Of a DNA stretch of 45,677 nt, positions 1 to 7,743 are shown piece by piece. Origin of the DNA: an uncultured Bacteroidales bacterium (GTDB lineage: Bacteria > Bacteroidota > Bacteroidia > Bacteroidales > UBA932). A model generated the notes under the pieces. The model did not search any database. It saw only the letters and a list, made by a program, of their open reading frames with translations, and was not told where the DNA came from. Position 1 is the stretch's first letter, and every line of letters begins with the position of its first letter. Both the position numbers and the translations under genes were made by a program. The stretch spans positions 1 through 45,677 of the forward strand of contig CAMFBM010000019.1 in the NCBI GenBank assembly GCA_945948555.1, in the 5' to 3' direction.

Positions 1-26
1 TTTTTCGATGAAAGTTTTTCTCTTTT

Positions 27-110
27 TTAATGTTTTTTCTTTTTCTTAATGTCTTGTGCGGCTTTTTTACACTTTCCGGCAGCAATCCACCCCAAGATGC
101 CTAAGCACAT
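27..110 (-). CDS. possible 27-residue cationic peptide
   Basis: A short ATG-to-TAA frame lies downstream of asd on the same strand. The product begins MCLGILGWIAAGKC and ends in a lysine run, so a hydrophobic head is followed by a basic tail. An in-frame TGA lies just upstream of the ATG, which fixes the start if the gene is real. No family is recognised and no convincing promoter is visible. The T-rich DNA at 1-48 alone could produce the lysine run by chance, so this is only a candidate. Confidence 0.18.
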   Translation of the reverse strand: MCLGILGWIAAGKCKKAAQDIKKKKKH

Positions 111-139
111 ATTTCATCTGAAACACAAAGAAAATATTT

Positions 140-292
140 CCCGTGAAATTCATTCGCCACAGCCAAAGGCAACAGGATGCTCTCTATGGCCTTCTCGCGT
201 GGCGAGTGAGGACAAATTTGCCGCATTGGACACAACGGATGCCACTACAAAGGCTTGTAGGCACGATACCTGTGCCGAATGAATTTCACTGG
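140..292. repeat. 153-bp element bounded by 23-bp inverted repeats
   Basis: Positions 140-162 and 270-292 pair as a 23-bp stem with two mismatches (142/290 and 157/275), around a core of 107 nt. The core holds smaller hairpins: 194-206 (CTCGC, GTG, GCGAG) and 245-260 (CTACAA, AGGC, TTGTAG). A third, 260-264 with 272-276 (GGCAC/GTGCC), uses bases of the outer right arm, so it is mutually exclusive with the long stem. The element could be a small non-autonomous mobile element with terminal inverted repeats or a structured RNA downstream of asd. No target-site duplication and no known RNA family were recognised. Confidence 0.5.
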
Positions 293-327
293 AGGTGATT
301 ACTGTTGTTCTCAGCAAATCTCAAAAA

Positions 328-1332
328 TTATTTTGGCAGGAAACCCTTTTCGATGAGAAGTTCAGCGATCTGTACCGCATTGGTAGCGGCGCCTTTACGA
401 AGGTTGTCTGCGACGCACCAGAAATTCAGTCCGGACTTCACGGACGGGTCGCGGCGGATGCGGCCCACGAAGACCTCATTCTTGCCCCAGGCGAACAGAG
501 GCATAGGGTAGATGTTGTTCTGAGGGTCGTCCTGAACGATGACTCCCGGCATATTCTCCATCAGGGAACGAACCTGCTCAAGGGTGAAGTCCTTCTCAAA
601 TTCGAGGTTGACAGACTCGGAGTGGCCGCCCTGGACTGGCACGCGGACGGTTGTCGGAGAAACGCCGATGGTGTCGTCACGGAGAATCTTGTGGGTCTCG
701 TTGACCATCTTCATCTCTTCCTTGGTGTAACCGGTTTCAAGGAAGGAGTCGATGTGAGGAAGAATGTTCTGGTCGATCGGATATGGGTAAACGGCAGGGT
801 ATTCTCCCCACTTCTTTCCCTCCCTCTCAGCCTTCATCTGATCCACGGCCTTGTAGCCCGTTCCTGTTACAGATTGGTAGGTAGAAACAACTATCCTCTT
901 GATTCTAAATGCCTTGTGCAGGGGAGCCAGAGGCAGAAGCATCTGGATTGTGGAGCAGTTCGGGTTTGCAATGATGTAGTCGGACTCCTCAAGGACATCC
1001 CCGTTGATTTCCGGAACGACGAGTTTCTTGGTCGGGTCCATTCTCCATTGTGAGGAGTTGTCAACCACGCGGCAGCCCACGGCAGCGAATTTCGGAGCCA
1101 GTTCTGCGGAAGTGCTTCCTCCAGCGGAGAAGAGGGCCAGGTCCGGACGGGCAGCAATTGCGTCATCCGCGCTGACCACCGAGTATTCTTTGCCCTGGAA
1201 CGTTATTTTGCGGCCAACAGATTTTGCCGAGGCCACGGGATAGAGTTCTGTTACGGGGAAGTTCCTTTCCGCAAGCACTTCCAACATACGGGTGCCTACC
1301 AGTCCTGTGGCACCTACTACTGCTACTTTCAT
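328..1332 (-). CDS. asd: aspartate-semialdehyde dehydrogenase
   Basis: This cytoplasmic enzyme reduces aspartyl-4-phosphate to aspartate 4-semialdehyde with NADPH, the second step of the aspartate pathway to lysine, threonine and methionine. The 334-residue length is normal for bacterial Asd. The N-terminus carries the nucleotide-binding loop VVGATGLVG at residues 5-13, and the catalytic cysteine is Cys126 in NPNCSTIQ. The central FRIKRIVVSTYQSVTGTG region and the GRIRRD segment also match the family. It is the last gene of the minus-strand run metX-thrA-asd, 97 bp after thrA, so it is probably co-transcribed. The start is the ATG giving MKVAVVGATG, which places the binding loop at the usual distance from the end. 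No clear terminator follows before the structured element at 140-292. Confidence 0.97.
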   Translation of the reverse strand: MKVAVVGATGLVGTRMLEVLAERNFPVTELYPVASAKSVGRKITFQGKEYSVVSADDAIAARPDLALFSAGGSTSAELAPKFAAVGCRVVDNSSQWRMDPTKKLVVPEINGDVLEESDYIIANPNCSTIQMLLPLAPLHKAFRIKRIVVSTYQSVTGTGYKAVDQMKAEREGKKWGEYPAVYPYPIDQNILPHIDSFLETGYTKEEMKMVNETHKILRDDTIGVSPTTVRVPVQGGHSESVNLEFEKDFTLEQVRSLMENMPGVIVQDDPQNNIYPMPLFAWGKNEVFVGRIRRDPSVKSGLNFWCVADNLRKGAATNAVQIAELLIEKGFLPK

Positions 1333-1351
1333 CGTTATTTTTTTATTCTTT

Positions 1352-1429
1352 TTAATATTCCATTACAAACTTCCCATCTTCGACAGACGCGACAGGGATA
1401 CCCGCTTCGCCCGAAAAGACAGGCAGTAC
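1352..1429 (-). other. 25 in-frame sense codons after the thrA stop
   Basis: Directly after the thrA TAG (1432-1430) the same frame stays open for 25 codons, starting VLPVFSGEAGIPV and ending at a TAA. Part of the DNA (a CTGTC, TTTTCGGGCGAAGCG stretch on the minus strand) resembles the repeat-like sequence at 5121-5145. The simplest view is a palindromic-repeat half lodged in the thrA-asd gap. Read-through or a recent premature stop in thrA cannot be excluded from one sequence. Confidence 0.3.
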
Positions 1430-3892
1430 CTACTGAAGGATGTCATTGAGTACCCCTGAGGCAGTCTGACGCGCACCGGCACCTGCTCCCTGAACGACCA
1501 GAGGAGACGGATAGAACTCAGTCGTGATGATTGCCGAGTTGTCCGTTCCGCAGAGGTTGAACAGAGGATTTGACGGAGCGACATTCTCCAGACCGATTCT
1601 GGCCCTGTAGCCGAAAGGAGAGTTCTCATCCTTTACAAGGGATGCAACGAACCTCTGCCTGAGACCTTTGCTGTCCGCTTCCCTGTACCTTGCAGCAAAG
1701 ACTTCCTCATTCTGCTCCAGCATCTTGTAGAACTCTGGAATTTTCACGGAGAAGAACTCCGGACCCAGAATTGGGCAAATCTCCACATCCTTCTCGTCGA
1801 TGCCCACTCCTGCCTCACGGGAGAGGATGAGCAGTTTGCGGAGCACATCCCTTCCGCTTAAATCCAGACGCGGGTCCGGCTCGGTATAGCCCGCATCCTG
1901 AGCCTGCCTGACCACCTGTGCGAACGTTCCGCCTTCGCCACCTTTGTAGGTACTGAAGATGTAGTTCAGCGTTCCTGAAAGCACGGCCTCGATGCGGATG
2001 ATTTCATCCCCGCTGTTGACACTGCGCGAGATGGACTCCAGAATCGGAAGAGCCGCGCCGACGGTTGTTTCATATTTCAGTGACGCGCCATTCTCAAGGG
2101 CAGACTGTTTCAACATCCTGTACTGCTTGTACGGAGCAGAGAAGGTGATCTTGTTGCAGGCAACCACCGAATAGCCGCTCTTGAAAAGGTTCATATACTT
2201 GTAGGCTATGTCCGAAGAGGCCGTGCAGTCCACGAACACGGAGTTTTCAAGGGAAAGTTCCGCAAGCCTTTCAAAATAAGCCTCATCCGCAGCGCTCTCG
2301 CCTCCTGCGAGCAACTCACCTGCATTGTCAAGATTCAGTCCGGACTTGTCAATGACAAACTTGCGGCTGTTGGACAATCCGCACACATGCAGTCTCTTGC
2401 CGGTGCGCTGCGCTATCTTTTCCCCGTTGCGGGCGATGATTTCCACAAGGGCCTTGCCCACAACCCCGAAACCGGCAATGAATAGATTGATGTCCTTCAG
2501 CGTAGTCTTGTCAAAGAACTCATTGTGAATGTGAAGAATAGCGGCATCCGCATCCTTGGAGGAGATGATGACCGAGACATTCCTTTCGGAAGAGCCCTGA
2601 GCAATCGCCCTTACCGGAATGCTGTGCCTTCCCAAAGCTGCCAGCATCCTGCCAGTGGAACCGCTCTGGTTCAGAAGGTCGTCCCCCACGAGGCAGACAA
2701 TGGAATAGCCCTTCTCAACCTTCAGCGGATTGAGTTTCCCGAGGGAGATTTCGTAGGCAAAACACCTGTCGGCAGCCTCCTTTGCCTTTTCCGCATCTTT
2801 AGACGACACGGCTATGCACATCGTGTGCACCGAAGAGGCCTGAGTGATGAGTATTATGTTGATGTCATTCTGACTCAGAGTCTCGAAAAGCCTGCTGGAG
2901 AATCCCGGAATGCCGACCATCCCGCTTCCCTCCAGAGAGAGAAGGGCGATGTCGTCGGAATTGGAAATCCCAATGAGTTTCTCCCTGCCGCGAGGAGGAT
3001 TCTTCTCGATGAGCGTTCCGAAAGCCTCCGGCTCGAAAGTGTCTTTCACATAGATTGGGATACCCTCGGATATGACCGGCTGGATAGTCGGCGGGTAAAT
3101 CACCTTCGCCCCGAAATGTGAGAGTTCGGAAGCCGCACGGTAGGATATGTGCTTGATTGTGCGCGCCGTTGGGACGATTTTCGGATTGGCCGTCATCATA
3201 CCCGGCACATCGGTCCATATTTCCAGAATGCGCGCGTTGCACCCGACTGCGAACAATGAGGCGGAATAGTCAGATCCTCCCCTTCCGAGAGTCGTCGTCC
3301 TTTTGCAGCTGTCGGAAGCGATGAATCCCGGCATCACGAAAAGCTGGGTAATAGGATTCTTCTCAATCATCTGCTTGACCTTGTAATAGGTCTTCTGGAC
3401 ATCAGCCACGTTCTTTCCTCCGCGGGAGACAGTCCTGATGATTTCGCGGGAATCAACCCATTTGGTCGCTATTCCGATGGATGAGAGTTTGGTGGCAATA
3501 ATCTTTGTGGACCACAGCTCACCGAAACTCTGGATTGCGTCAAGGCTTGCCGGGGACAACTCTCCAAGAAGGCAGACACCCTGGGCAATTCCCCTGAGCG
3601 AATCGAAAAGCGAGTCACAGACATCCAGCGACTCCTCGTGCTTCTCCAGAGGCAGGAGTTCCCGGATAATCCCGTGATGTCTTTCCTGCAATGCGTCAAT
3701 CAGTTGCTTGTAGGACTCGTCACGCCTTGCAGCAAGATTGCCTATGTTGATAAGGGTGTCCGTGCAGCCGCTGATTGCGGAAACCACAAGTATGGTGCGG
3801 TCACGCTCCACTGCCTTTGAGACAATGTCCACGACCTTTGACATCGCGTCGGTGGTGGCGACGGAAGTGCCGCCGAATTTCATCACTTGCAT
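1430..3892 (-). CDS. thrA: bifunctional aspartokinase/homoserine dehydrogenase
   Basis: The 820-residue fusion catalyses the first and third steps of the aspartate pathway: phosphorylation of aspartate, and NAD(P)H reduction of aspartate semialdehyde to homoserine. The amino-acid kinase domain (about 1-290) opens with MKFGGTS and includes the GRGGSDYSA segment. ACT-type regulatory domains follow (about 310-450; GSGMVGIPG and SIVCLVGDD starts). The homoserine dehydrogenase part (about 460-820) has the Rossmann motif AGFGVVGKA and the catalytic-region stretch EAVLSGTLNYIF. Threonine feedback through the ACT region is expected from the family but not shown here. The protein starts MQVMKFGGTS; the second ATG three codons later is possible. 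It lies 64 bp after metX in AT-rich DNA and 97 bp before asd. Confidence 0.97.
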   Translation of the reverse strand: MQVMKFGGTSVATTDAMSKVVDIVSKAVERDRTILVVSAISGCTDTLINIGNLAARRDESYKQLIDALQERHHGIIRELLPLEKHEESLDVCDSLFDSLRGIAQGVCLLGELSPASLDAIQSFGELWSTKIIATKLSSIGIATKWVDSREIIRTVSRGGKNVADVQKTYYKVKQMIEKNPITQLFVMPGFIASDSCKRTTTLGRGGSDYSASLFAVGCNARILEIWTDVPGMMTANPKIVPTARTIKHISYRAASELSHFGAKVIYPPTIQPVISEGIPIYVKDTFEPEAFGTLIEKNPPRGREKLIGISNSDDIALLSLEGSGMVGIPGFSSRLFETLSQNDINIILITQASSVHTMCIAVSSKDAEKAKEAADRCFAYEISLGKLNPLKVEKGYSIVCLVGDDLLNQSGSTGRMLAALGRHSIPVRAIAQGSSERNVSVIISSKDADAAILHIHNEFFDKTTLKDINLFIAGFGVVGKALVEIIARNGEKIAQRTGKRLHVCGLSNSRKFVIDKSGLNLDNAGELLAGGESAADEAYFERLAELSLENSVFVDCTASSDIAYKYMNLFKSGYSVVACNKITFSAPYKQYRMLKQSALENGASLKYETTVGAALPILESISRSVNSGDEIIRIEAVLSGTLNYIFSTYKGGEGGTFAQVVRQAQDAGYTEPDPRLDLSGRDVLRKLLILSREAGVGIDEKDVEICPILGPEFFSVKIPEFYKMLEQNEEVFAARYREADSKGLRQRFVASLVKDENSPFGYRARIGLENVAPSNPLFNLCGTDNSAIITTEFYPSPLVVQGAGAGARQTASGVLNDILQ

Positions 3893-3956
3893 ATATAATA
3901 ATTGTTATATATTTACTCTTTTATTGTATATATATTTATATATCAAATATTAACCT

Positions 3957-4979
3957 CTATCCAAGCAGTGGCTCGATTATCTTCGTCAACTGCTCCCATT
4001 CGAGAAGGAAACCATCGTGGCCGAAATCTGATGTAATTTCAAAATATTCTGCATTCTTTATGCACGATGCCATATATTTCTGCTCCTCAACGGGAAAGAG
4101 ACTGTCACTGTCTATTCCGATTACGACACATTTCACAGGGATGCTGCCCAATGCCTTTTCCACTCCTCCCCGGCCTCTGCCGACATTGTTGCTGTCAACC
4201 GACAGAGTCAGGTAATAATATGAATAGGCATCAAACCTGTCGGCAAGTTTCTTCCCCTGATACCTCTGATATGATCCTGCCCTGTCCGCAAAGAGACAAT
4301 CCACATCCTGTTCAGCCTGTGTGGAATTATACCCCTTGTAACTTCTGTAGGATATCATAGCAATACTCCTGGCGCAACGCAGGCCAATATTTCCTCCCTC
4401 CAAAGAGACACAGGCTCTGAAAGAGGAATCTGCCTCAAGGGCCATTCTCTGAGATTCATTGCTTGCGGTCAGCCACGGTGTAGTCCTTGCTCCGCACGCG
4501 ATGAACACTGCCCTCGTCACAAGTTCCGGCTCCATCACCGTCCATTCTATTGCCTGGAATCCCCCTATTGATCCTCCTATCATCAAATCGATTCTGGTAA
4601 TGCCCAGATGCCTGCACAGAATGGCCTCGGCCCGGACCATATCCCTCACCGTGACTTTCGGGAAAGAAAAGAAATATGGTCTACCAGTGGACGGGTCTAC
4701 GGAGGCAGGTCCGGAAGAACCGTATGCCGAACCGATCATATTGACACATATTACATAATATTTGTCCGTGTCAAACAGCCTTCCCGGACCCACCATCTCC
4801 GGCCACCACTCCTGGGCATCGGAATTGGCGGTCAGCGCGTGACAAATCCAGATTACCTTCCTGCTGTCTCCCCTGCTCCAGGGAACAGGAGAAGTATGAT
4901 ACACCAACCGGAGACCGCTGATGCTGCCTCCTGCCTCAAACTCGAAAGCCTCATTGTGAATATACTCGTGACGGACCAT
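3957..4979 (-). CDS. metX: homoserine O-acetyltransferase (MetX type)
   Basis: MetX-family alpha/beta hydrolases acylate homoserine, usually from acetyl-CoA, committing it to methionine synthesis. The 340-residue protein has the nucleophile elbow GGSIGG with Ser137, a likely acid at Asp292 in GIDSDSLFP, and the base His321 in FGHDGF. The early segments CHALTANSDA and GSAYGSSGP are typical of the MetX fold. MetX and the unrelated MetA cannot be confused, but acetyl versus succinyl specificity in MetX enzymes depends on a few residues and is inferred. It is first in the metX-thrA-asd run, so the operon makes homoserine and also pulls it toward methionine. A good promoter lies at 5016-5023, leaving a leader of only about 30 nt. 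Confidence 0.93.
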   Translation of the reverse strand: MVRHEYIHNEAFEFEAGGSISGLRLVYHTSPVPWSRGDSRKVIWICHALTANSDAQEWWPEMVGPGRLFDTDKYYVICVNMIGSAYGSSGPASVDPSTGRPYFFSFPKVTVRDMVRAEAILCRHLGITRIDLMIGGSIGGFQAIEWTVMEPELVTRAVFIACGARTTPWLTASNESQRMALEADSSFRACVSLEGGNIGLRCARSIAMISYRSYKGYNSTQAEQDVDCLFADRAGSYQRYQGKKLADRFDAYSYYYLTLSVDSNNVGRGRGGVEKALGSIPVKCVVIGIDSDSLFPVEEQKYMASCIKNAEYFEITSDFGHDGFLLEWEQLTKIIEPLLG

Positions 4980-5015
4980 ATTGTGCGCTTGACCGTATTA
5001 AGAGGGTAAAGCGGA

Positions 5016-5023
5016 CAAAAGTA
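5016..5023 (-). promoter_or_regulatory. putative promoter of metX-thrA-asd
   Basis: On the minus strand the sequence reads TACTTTTG, an exact fit to the Bacteroidota -7 consensus TAnnTTTG, with TTTC 19 bp upstream in place of the -33 TTTG. Transcription would start near 5010, leaving a leader of about 30 nt, too short for a SAM riboswitch. Confidence 0.55.
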
Positions 5024-5068
5024 TGATATTTTTTGTTTTTATGAAAATTTTCCCACAGGAAGTATTTC

Positions 5069-5121
5069 AAAAAACACGTGGAGAAATCCCCGGGTATTGT
5101 CCCTCAAAGATTTCTCCACGT
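5069..5121 (-). terminator. rho-independent terminator after the EF-G gene
   Basis: ACGTGGAGAAATC at 5076-5088 and its perfect complement at 5109-5121 form a 13-bp stem with a 20-nt loop that can pair GGG with CCC internally. Read on the minus strand the stem is followed by G and six T. It would stop leftward transcripts from the EF-G gene before they reach the metX promoter. The adjoining CCTTCGCTTGGTCAAAATGA gives it the look of a dispersed palindromic repeat used as a terminator. Confidence 0.65.
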
Positions 5122-5154
5122 CCTTCGCTTGGTCAAAATGACAGTCGGATGATT

Positions 5155-5196
5155 TCCAAACCGACATTAAGTTGGTATCCAAACCGATATCCAACT
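5155..5196. repeat. short direct and inverted repeats
   Basis: TCCAAACCGA occurs at 5155-5164 and again at 5178-5187. AGTTGGTATC (5170-5179) pairs with GATATCCAACT (5186-5196) as a 10-bp stem with a one-base bulge. No protein or known site explains them. Confidence 0.4.
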
Positions 5197-5312
5197 GGCA
5201 CCTAAAAGTTGAATAAAAAGTGGGGATTCAAGGCGCAGGCCGAAACCAAATACCGCAGCAACCTGATGGTTGTGAGGATTTTGGTGAGGACTGCAACGCA
5301 GAAGCCACCCTT
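5192..5312. repeat. candidate dispersed intergenic repeat
   Basis: This gene-free stretch between the terminator and the EF-G stop contains small hairpins (CAACC/GGTTG; CTGC/GCAG on the minus strand). One minus-strand frame is open and includes NPHNHQVAAVFGFGLRLES. I have an impression of similar text recurring as spurious small proteins in Bacteroidales genomes, which would make it a dispersed repeat. That is recollection and only one copy is visible here. Confidence 0.3.
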
Positions 5313-5324
5313 TTATGCAAATTT

Positions 5325-7478
5325 TTACTCCTCCTTGTCCTGTTCGAGGTAAGCCTTTAGGAGCTTCTCCTGAACATCCCCCGGCACCGGCTGGAAATCA
5401 GCAAAATTCATTGTAAATGTCGCACTTCCAGAAGTAAGGGAGCTGAGTGAGGTCGAGTACCTGTAGAGTTCTGCAAGAGGAACCCTTGCCTTGATTACAT
5501 CGAAGCCACGGTCAGTGCCCATTCCCTCGATGAGGGCCCTGCGGTTCTGCAGGTCTGACATACAGGAACCCATATATTCTGTCGGAGTCATTACCTCAAG
5601 ATTGTAAATCGGCTCCATAATCTTCGGACCCGCATTGCGGAAGGCCTCCTTGAAGGCGTTGCGGGCTGCAAGCACGAATGAGATTTCATTGGAGTCAACC
5701 GGGTGCATCTTTCCGTCATAGACATAGACACGGATGTCGCGGGCAAGAGATCCGGTGAGAGGACCTTCGCTCATCTTTTCCATAATACCCTTGAGGATTG
5801 CCGGCATAAAGCGTGCATCGATGGCACCTCCGACAACGCAGTTGTAGAACTCGAGTTTTCCTCCCCAGGCGAGGTCGTAGGTTTCCTTGCCCTTGATGTT
5901 CAGAACGAGTTCACGGCCACCTACCTTGAATCTGTTGCCCGGATCCTCTCCCTCAACATATGGGCAGACAAGAAGATGGACTTCACCGAACTGACCGGCT
6001 CCACCGGACTGTTTCTTGTGACGGTAGTCTGCGGCGGCAACCTTTGTGATGGTCTCCCTGTAGGAGATTCTCGGAGCACTGAGGTCGATTTCGATCTTGT
6101 TCTCGTTCAGGAGTCTCCACCTGACCACATTGATGTGCTGCTCGCCCTGTCCCTTGAGGATGGTCTGCTTCATCTCCTTTGAGTACTCGACGATGATTGT
6201 AGGGTCCTCTGCGGAAATCTTTCCGAGAGCCTCGTTCATCTTCTCGTCATCCTTGTTGTTCTTGGCCTTGATGGCGGTGCGGTACTTGGAAGCAGGGAAT
6301 TTGATGTGCTCGTAGGCGATTTCAGTGCCAGGCTGTGAAAGGGTGACATTGGTCTTTGCCGCACGGAGTTTCACTGTACATCCGATGTCTCCGGCATAGA
6401 GGTCCGTCACTTTCTCCTTCTTCTTTCCTGCAACCGCGTAAATAGTGGTGATTCTTTCCTTGTCACCGGTTTCAGGATTCTCAAGGTCCTGTCCTTCAGT
6501 AAGTTCTCCGGACATAACCTTGAAATAGGCGACCTCTCCGAGATGCTGCTCGACGGCAGTCTTGTAGATGAATATGCTTGTCGGAGCATCCTGTTTGCAC
6601 TCGATTTCCTGTCCGTCGATTGTGAGAGCCTTCCTGTCCGCCGGGGAAGAAGCGACCTTTATGGTGAACTCCATCAGCCTCTTCACTCCGATATCCTTCT
6701 TTGCAGAGAGGCAGAACACAGGAAGCACCTCACCGGCCTTGCAACCTATTCCGATTCCTTTGCGGATCTCATCCTCAGTGAGAACTCCCGCGTCGAAGAA
6801 CTTCTCCATCAGGGTCTCATCGTACTCGGCAGCCCTTTCAATCAGCTCTGCGCGGAGAGCCTCGGCCTCGTCCTTGTACTGGTCTGGAATCTCAAGGTCC
6901 TCCCTCTTTCCATCCTCGCCGATGAAGTGGTAATACTTCATTTTGAGGACATCGATGAAACCGTCAAATGACGGACCCGGATTCACAGGGAACTGGATGA
7001 GAACCGGTTTCTTTCCGAATGCCTCCTTCATCGAGTCGAGAGTGGTTTCCCAGGATGCCTTCTCGCCGTCCAGCTGGTTGATTCCGACAATTAGAGGAAT
7101 GTCGTACTGCTCCGCATATCTTGAGAATATTTCAGTTCCAACCTCAACACCCTGCTGTGCATTGATGAGCAGAACGCCTGTATCGCAAACCTTGAAAGCA
7201 GAAACGGCTCCTCCGACAAAATCGTCGGCACCCGGAGTGTCCACTATGTTGAACTTGGTGTCCATAAACTCCGCGTAAAGAGGAGTGGCATAAATTGACC
7301 TCTGGTTGATCTGTTCAATCTCAGCATTGTCCGACACAGTGTTCTTTGCCTCGACGGTACCGCGCCTGTCAATGACTTTGCCCTCGAAGAGCATCGCTTC
7401 AGACAACGTGGTCTTGCCGGACTTGGTGCTGCCGAGAAGAACCACGTTACGGATGTTTTGGGTTGAATACGCTTTCAT
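5325..7478 (-). CDS. EF-G paralog (EF-G2-like) with altered GTPase centre
   Basis: This 717-residue protein is a translation elongation factor G homolog, expected to bind GTP and move tRNA-mRNA on the ribosome. The P-loop GSTKSGKT is at residues 16-23. The G3 motif is DTPGADDF, so the catalytic histidine of ordinary EF-G (DTPGHVDF) is Ala84. The G4 motif is NQLD (134-137) instead of NKxD. Domains II to V follow; domain IV contains KKQSGGAGQFGEVHL and domain V includes YMGSCMSDLQNRRA. Bacteroides is reported to use an EF-G2 paralog that lacks GTPase activity during nutrient limitation, and these changes fit that type. The start is the ATG giving MKAYSTQN; an upstream in-frame ATG at 7514 would add twelve residues unlike the family. 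A strong promoter lies upstream at 7541-7571. Confidence 0.9.
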   Translation of the reverse strand: MKAYSTQNIRNVVLLGSTKSGKTTLSEAMLFEGKVIDRRGTVEAKNTVSDNAEIEQINQRSIYATPLYAEFMDTKFNIVDTPGADDFVGGAVSAFKVCDTGVLLINAQQGVEVGTEIFSRYAEQYDIPLIVGINQLDGEKASWETTLDSMKEAFGKKPVLIQFPVNPGPSFDGFIDVLKMKYYHFIGEDGKREDLEIPDQYKDEAEALRAELIERAAEYDETLMEKFFDAGVLTEDEIRKGIGIGCKAGEVLPVFCLSAKKDIGVKRLMEFTIKVASSPADRKALTIDGQEIECKQDAPTSIFIYKTAVEQHLGEVAYFKVMSGELTEGQDLENPETGDKERITTIYAVAGKKKEKVTDLYAGDIGCTVKLRAAKTNVTLSQPGTEIAYEHIKFPASKYRTAIKAKNNKDDEKMNEALGKISAEDPTIIVEYSKEMKQTILKGQGEQHINVVRWRLLNENKIEIDLSAPRISYRETITKVAAADYRHKKQSGGAGQFGEVHLLVCPYVEGEDPGNRFKVGGRELVLNIKGKETYDLAWGGKLEFYNCVVGGAIDARFMPAILKGIMEKMSEGPLTGSLARDIRVYVYDGKMHPVDSNEISFVLAARNAFKEAFRNAGPKIMEPIYNLEVMTPTEYMGSCMSDLQNRRALIEGMGTDRGFDVIKARVPLAELYRYSTSLSSLTSGSATFTMNFADFQPVPGDVQEKLLKAYLEQDKEE

Positions 7479-7540
7479 CGCTTTTGTTATTATATGTGTT
7501 AGTTTTATTTTCATTACGCCGCTCGGGCGGCATATCCTCG

Positions 7541-7571
7541 CAAACTTAATGAAAAGTTTTGTAAAGTCAAA
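7541..7571 (-). promoter_or_regulatory. promoter of the EF-G2-like gene
   Basis: Read on the minus strand: TTTG (7571-7568), a 19-bp spacer, then TAAGTTTG (7548-7541), a full match to the Bacteroidota promoter consensus. The start point would be near 7534, leaving about 56 nt of leader. That leader holds a small hairpin at 7518-7531 (GCCGC, CCGA, GCGGC). Confidence 0.7.
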
Positions 7572-7652
7572 GAATACGGCAAAAAACAGTGTTTCGTAAT
7601 GAAAGTGTGCAGGTTTTTATTCAAAACACGATGTTTATTGAAAAATTATGGA

Positions 7653-7660
7653 TATGTTTG
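7653..7660 (+). promoter_or_regulatory. putative hppA promoter (-7 element)
   Basis: TATGTTTG matches TAnnTTTG exactly. The expected -33 TTG is not evident at 19 bp. A start near 7667 would give a leader of about 77 nt before the chosen hppA ATG, and would exclude the upstream in-frame ATG at 7648. Confidence 0.5.
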
Positions 7661-7743
7661 CAGGACAATACCTGACAAGGATTTTCAAGAGCTACGATAG
7701 TACTGATTCAACAATATTAACTAACACTAACTGTAAAACTGTT

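Noticed and set aside
241..276. Possible tRNA or cloverleaf RNA
   Set aside because: The hairpins lack acceptor-stem geometry, an anticodon loop and a T-loop consensus.
295..1053. Long plus-strand open frame (252 codons) opposite asd
   Set aside because: It is antisense to a clear Asd enzyme with catalytic motifs and has no recognisable protein features.
4980..5060. SAM riboswitch in front of metX
   Set aside because: The promoter at 5016-5023 leaves only about 30 nt of leader, too short for any known SAM riboswitch.
7648..7743. Upstream ATG for hppA giving 32 extra residues
   Set aside because: It precedes the TATGTTTG promoter element, and the extra residues do not look like a membrane pyrophosphatase N-terminus.
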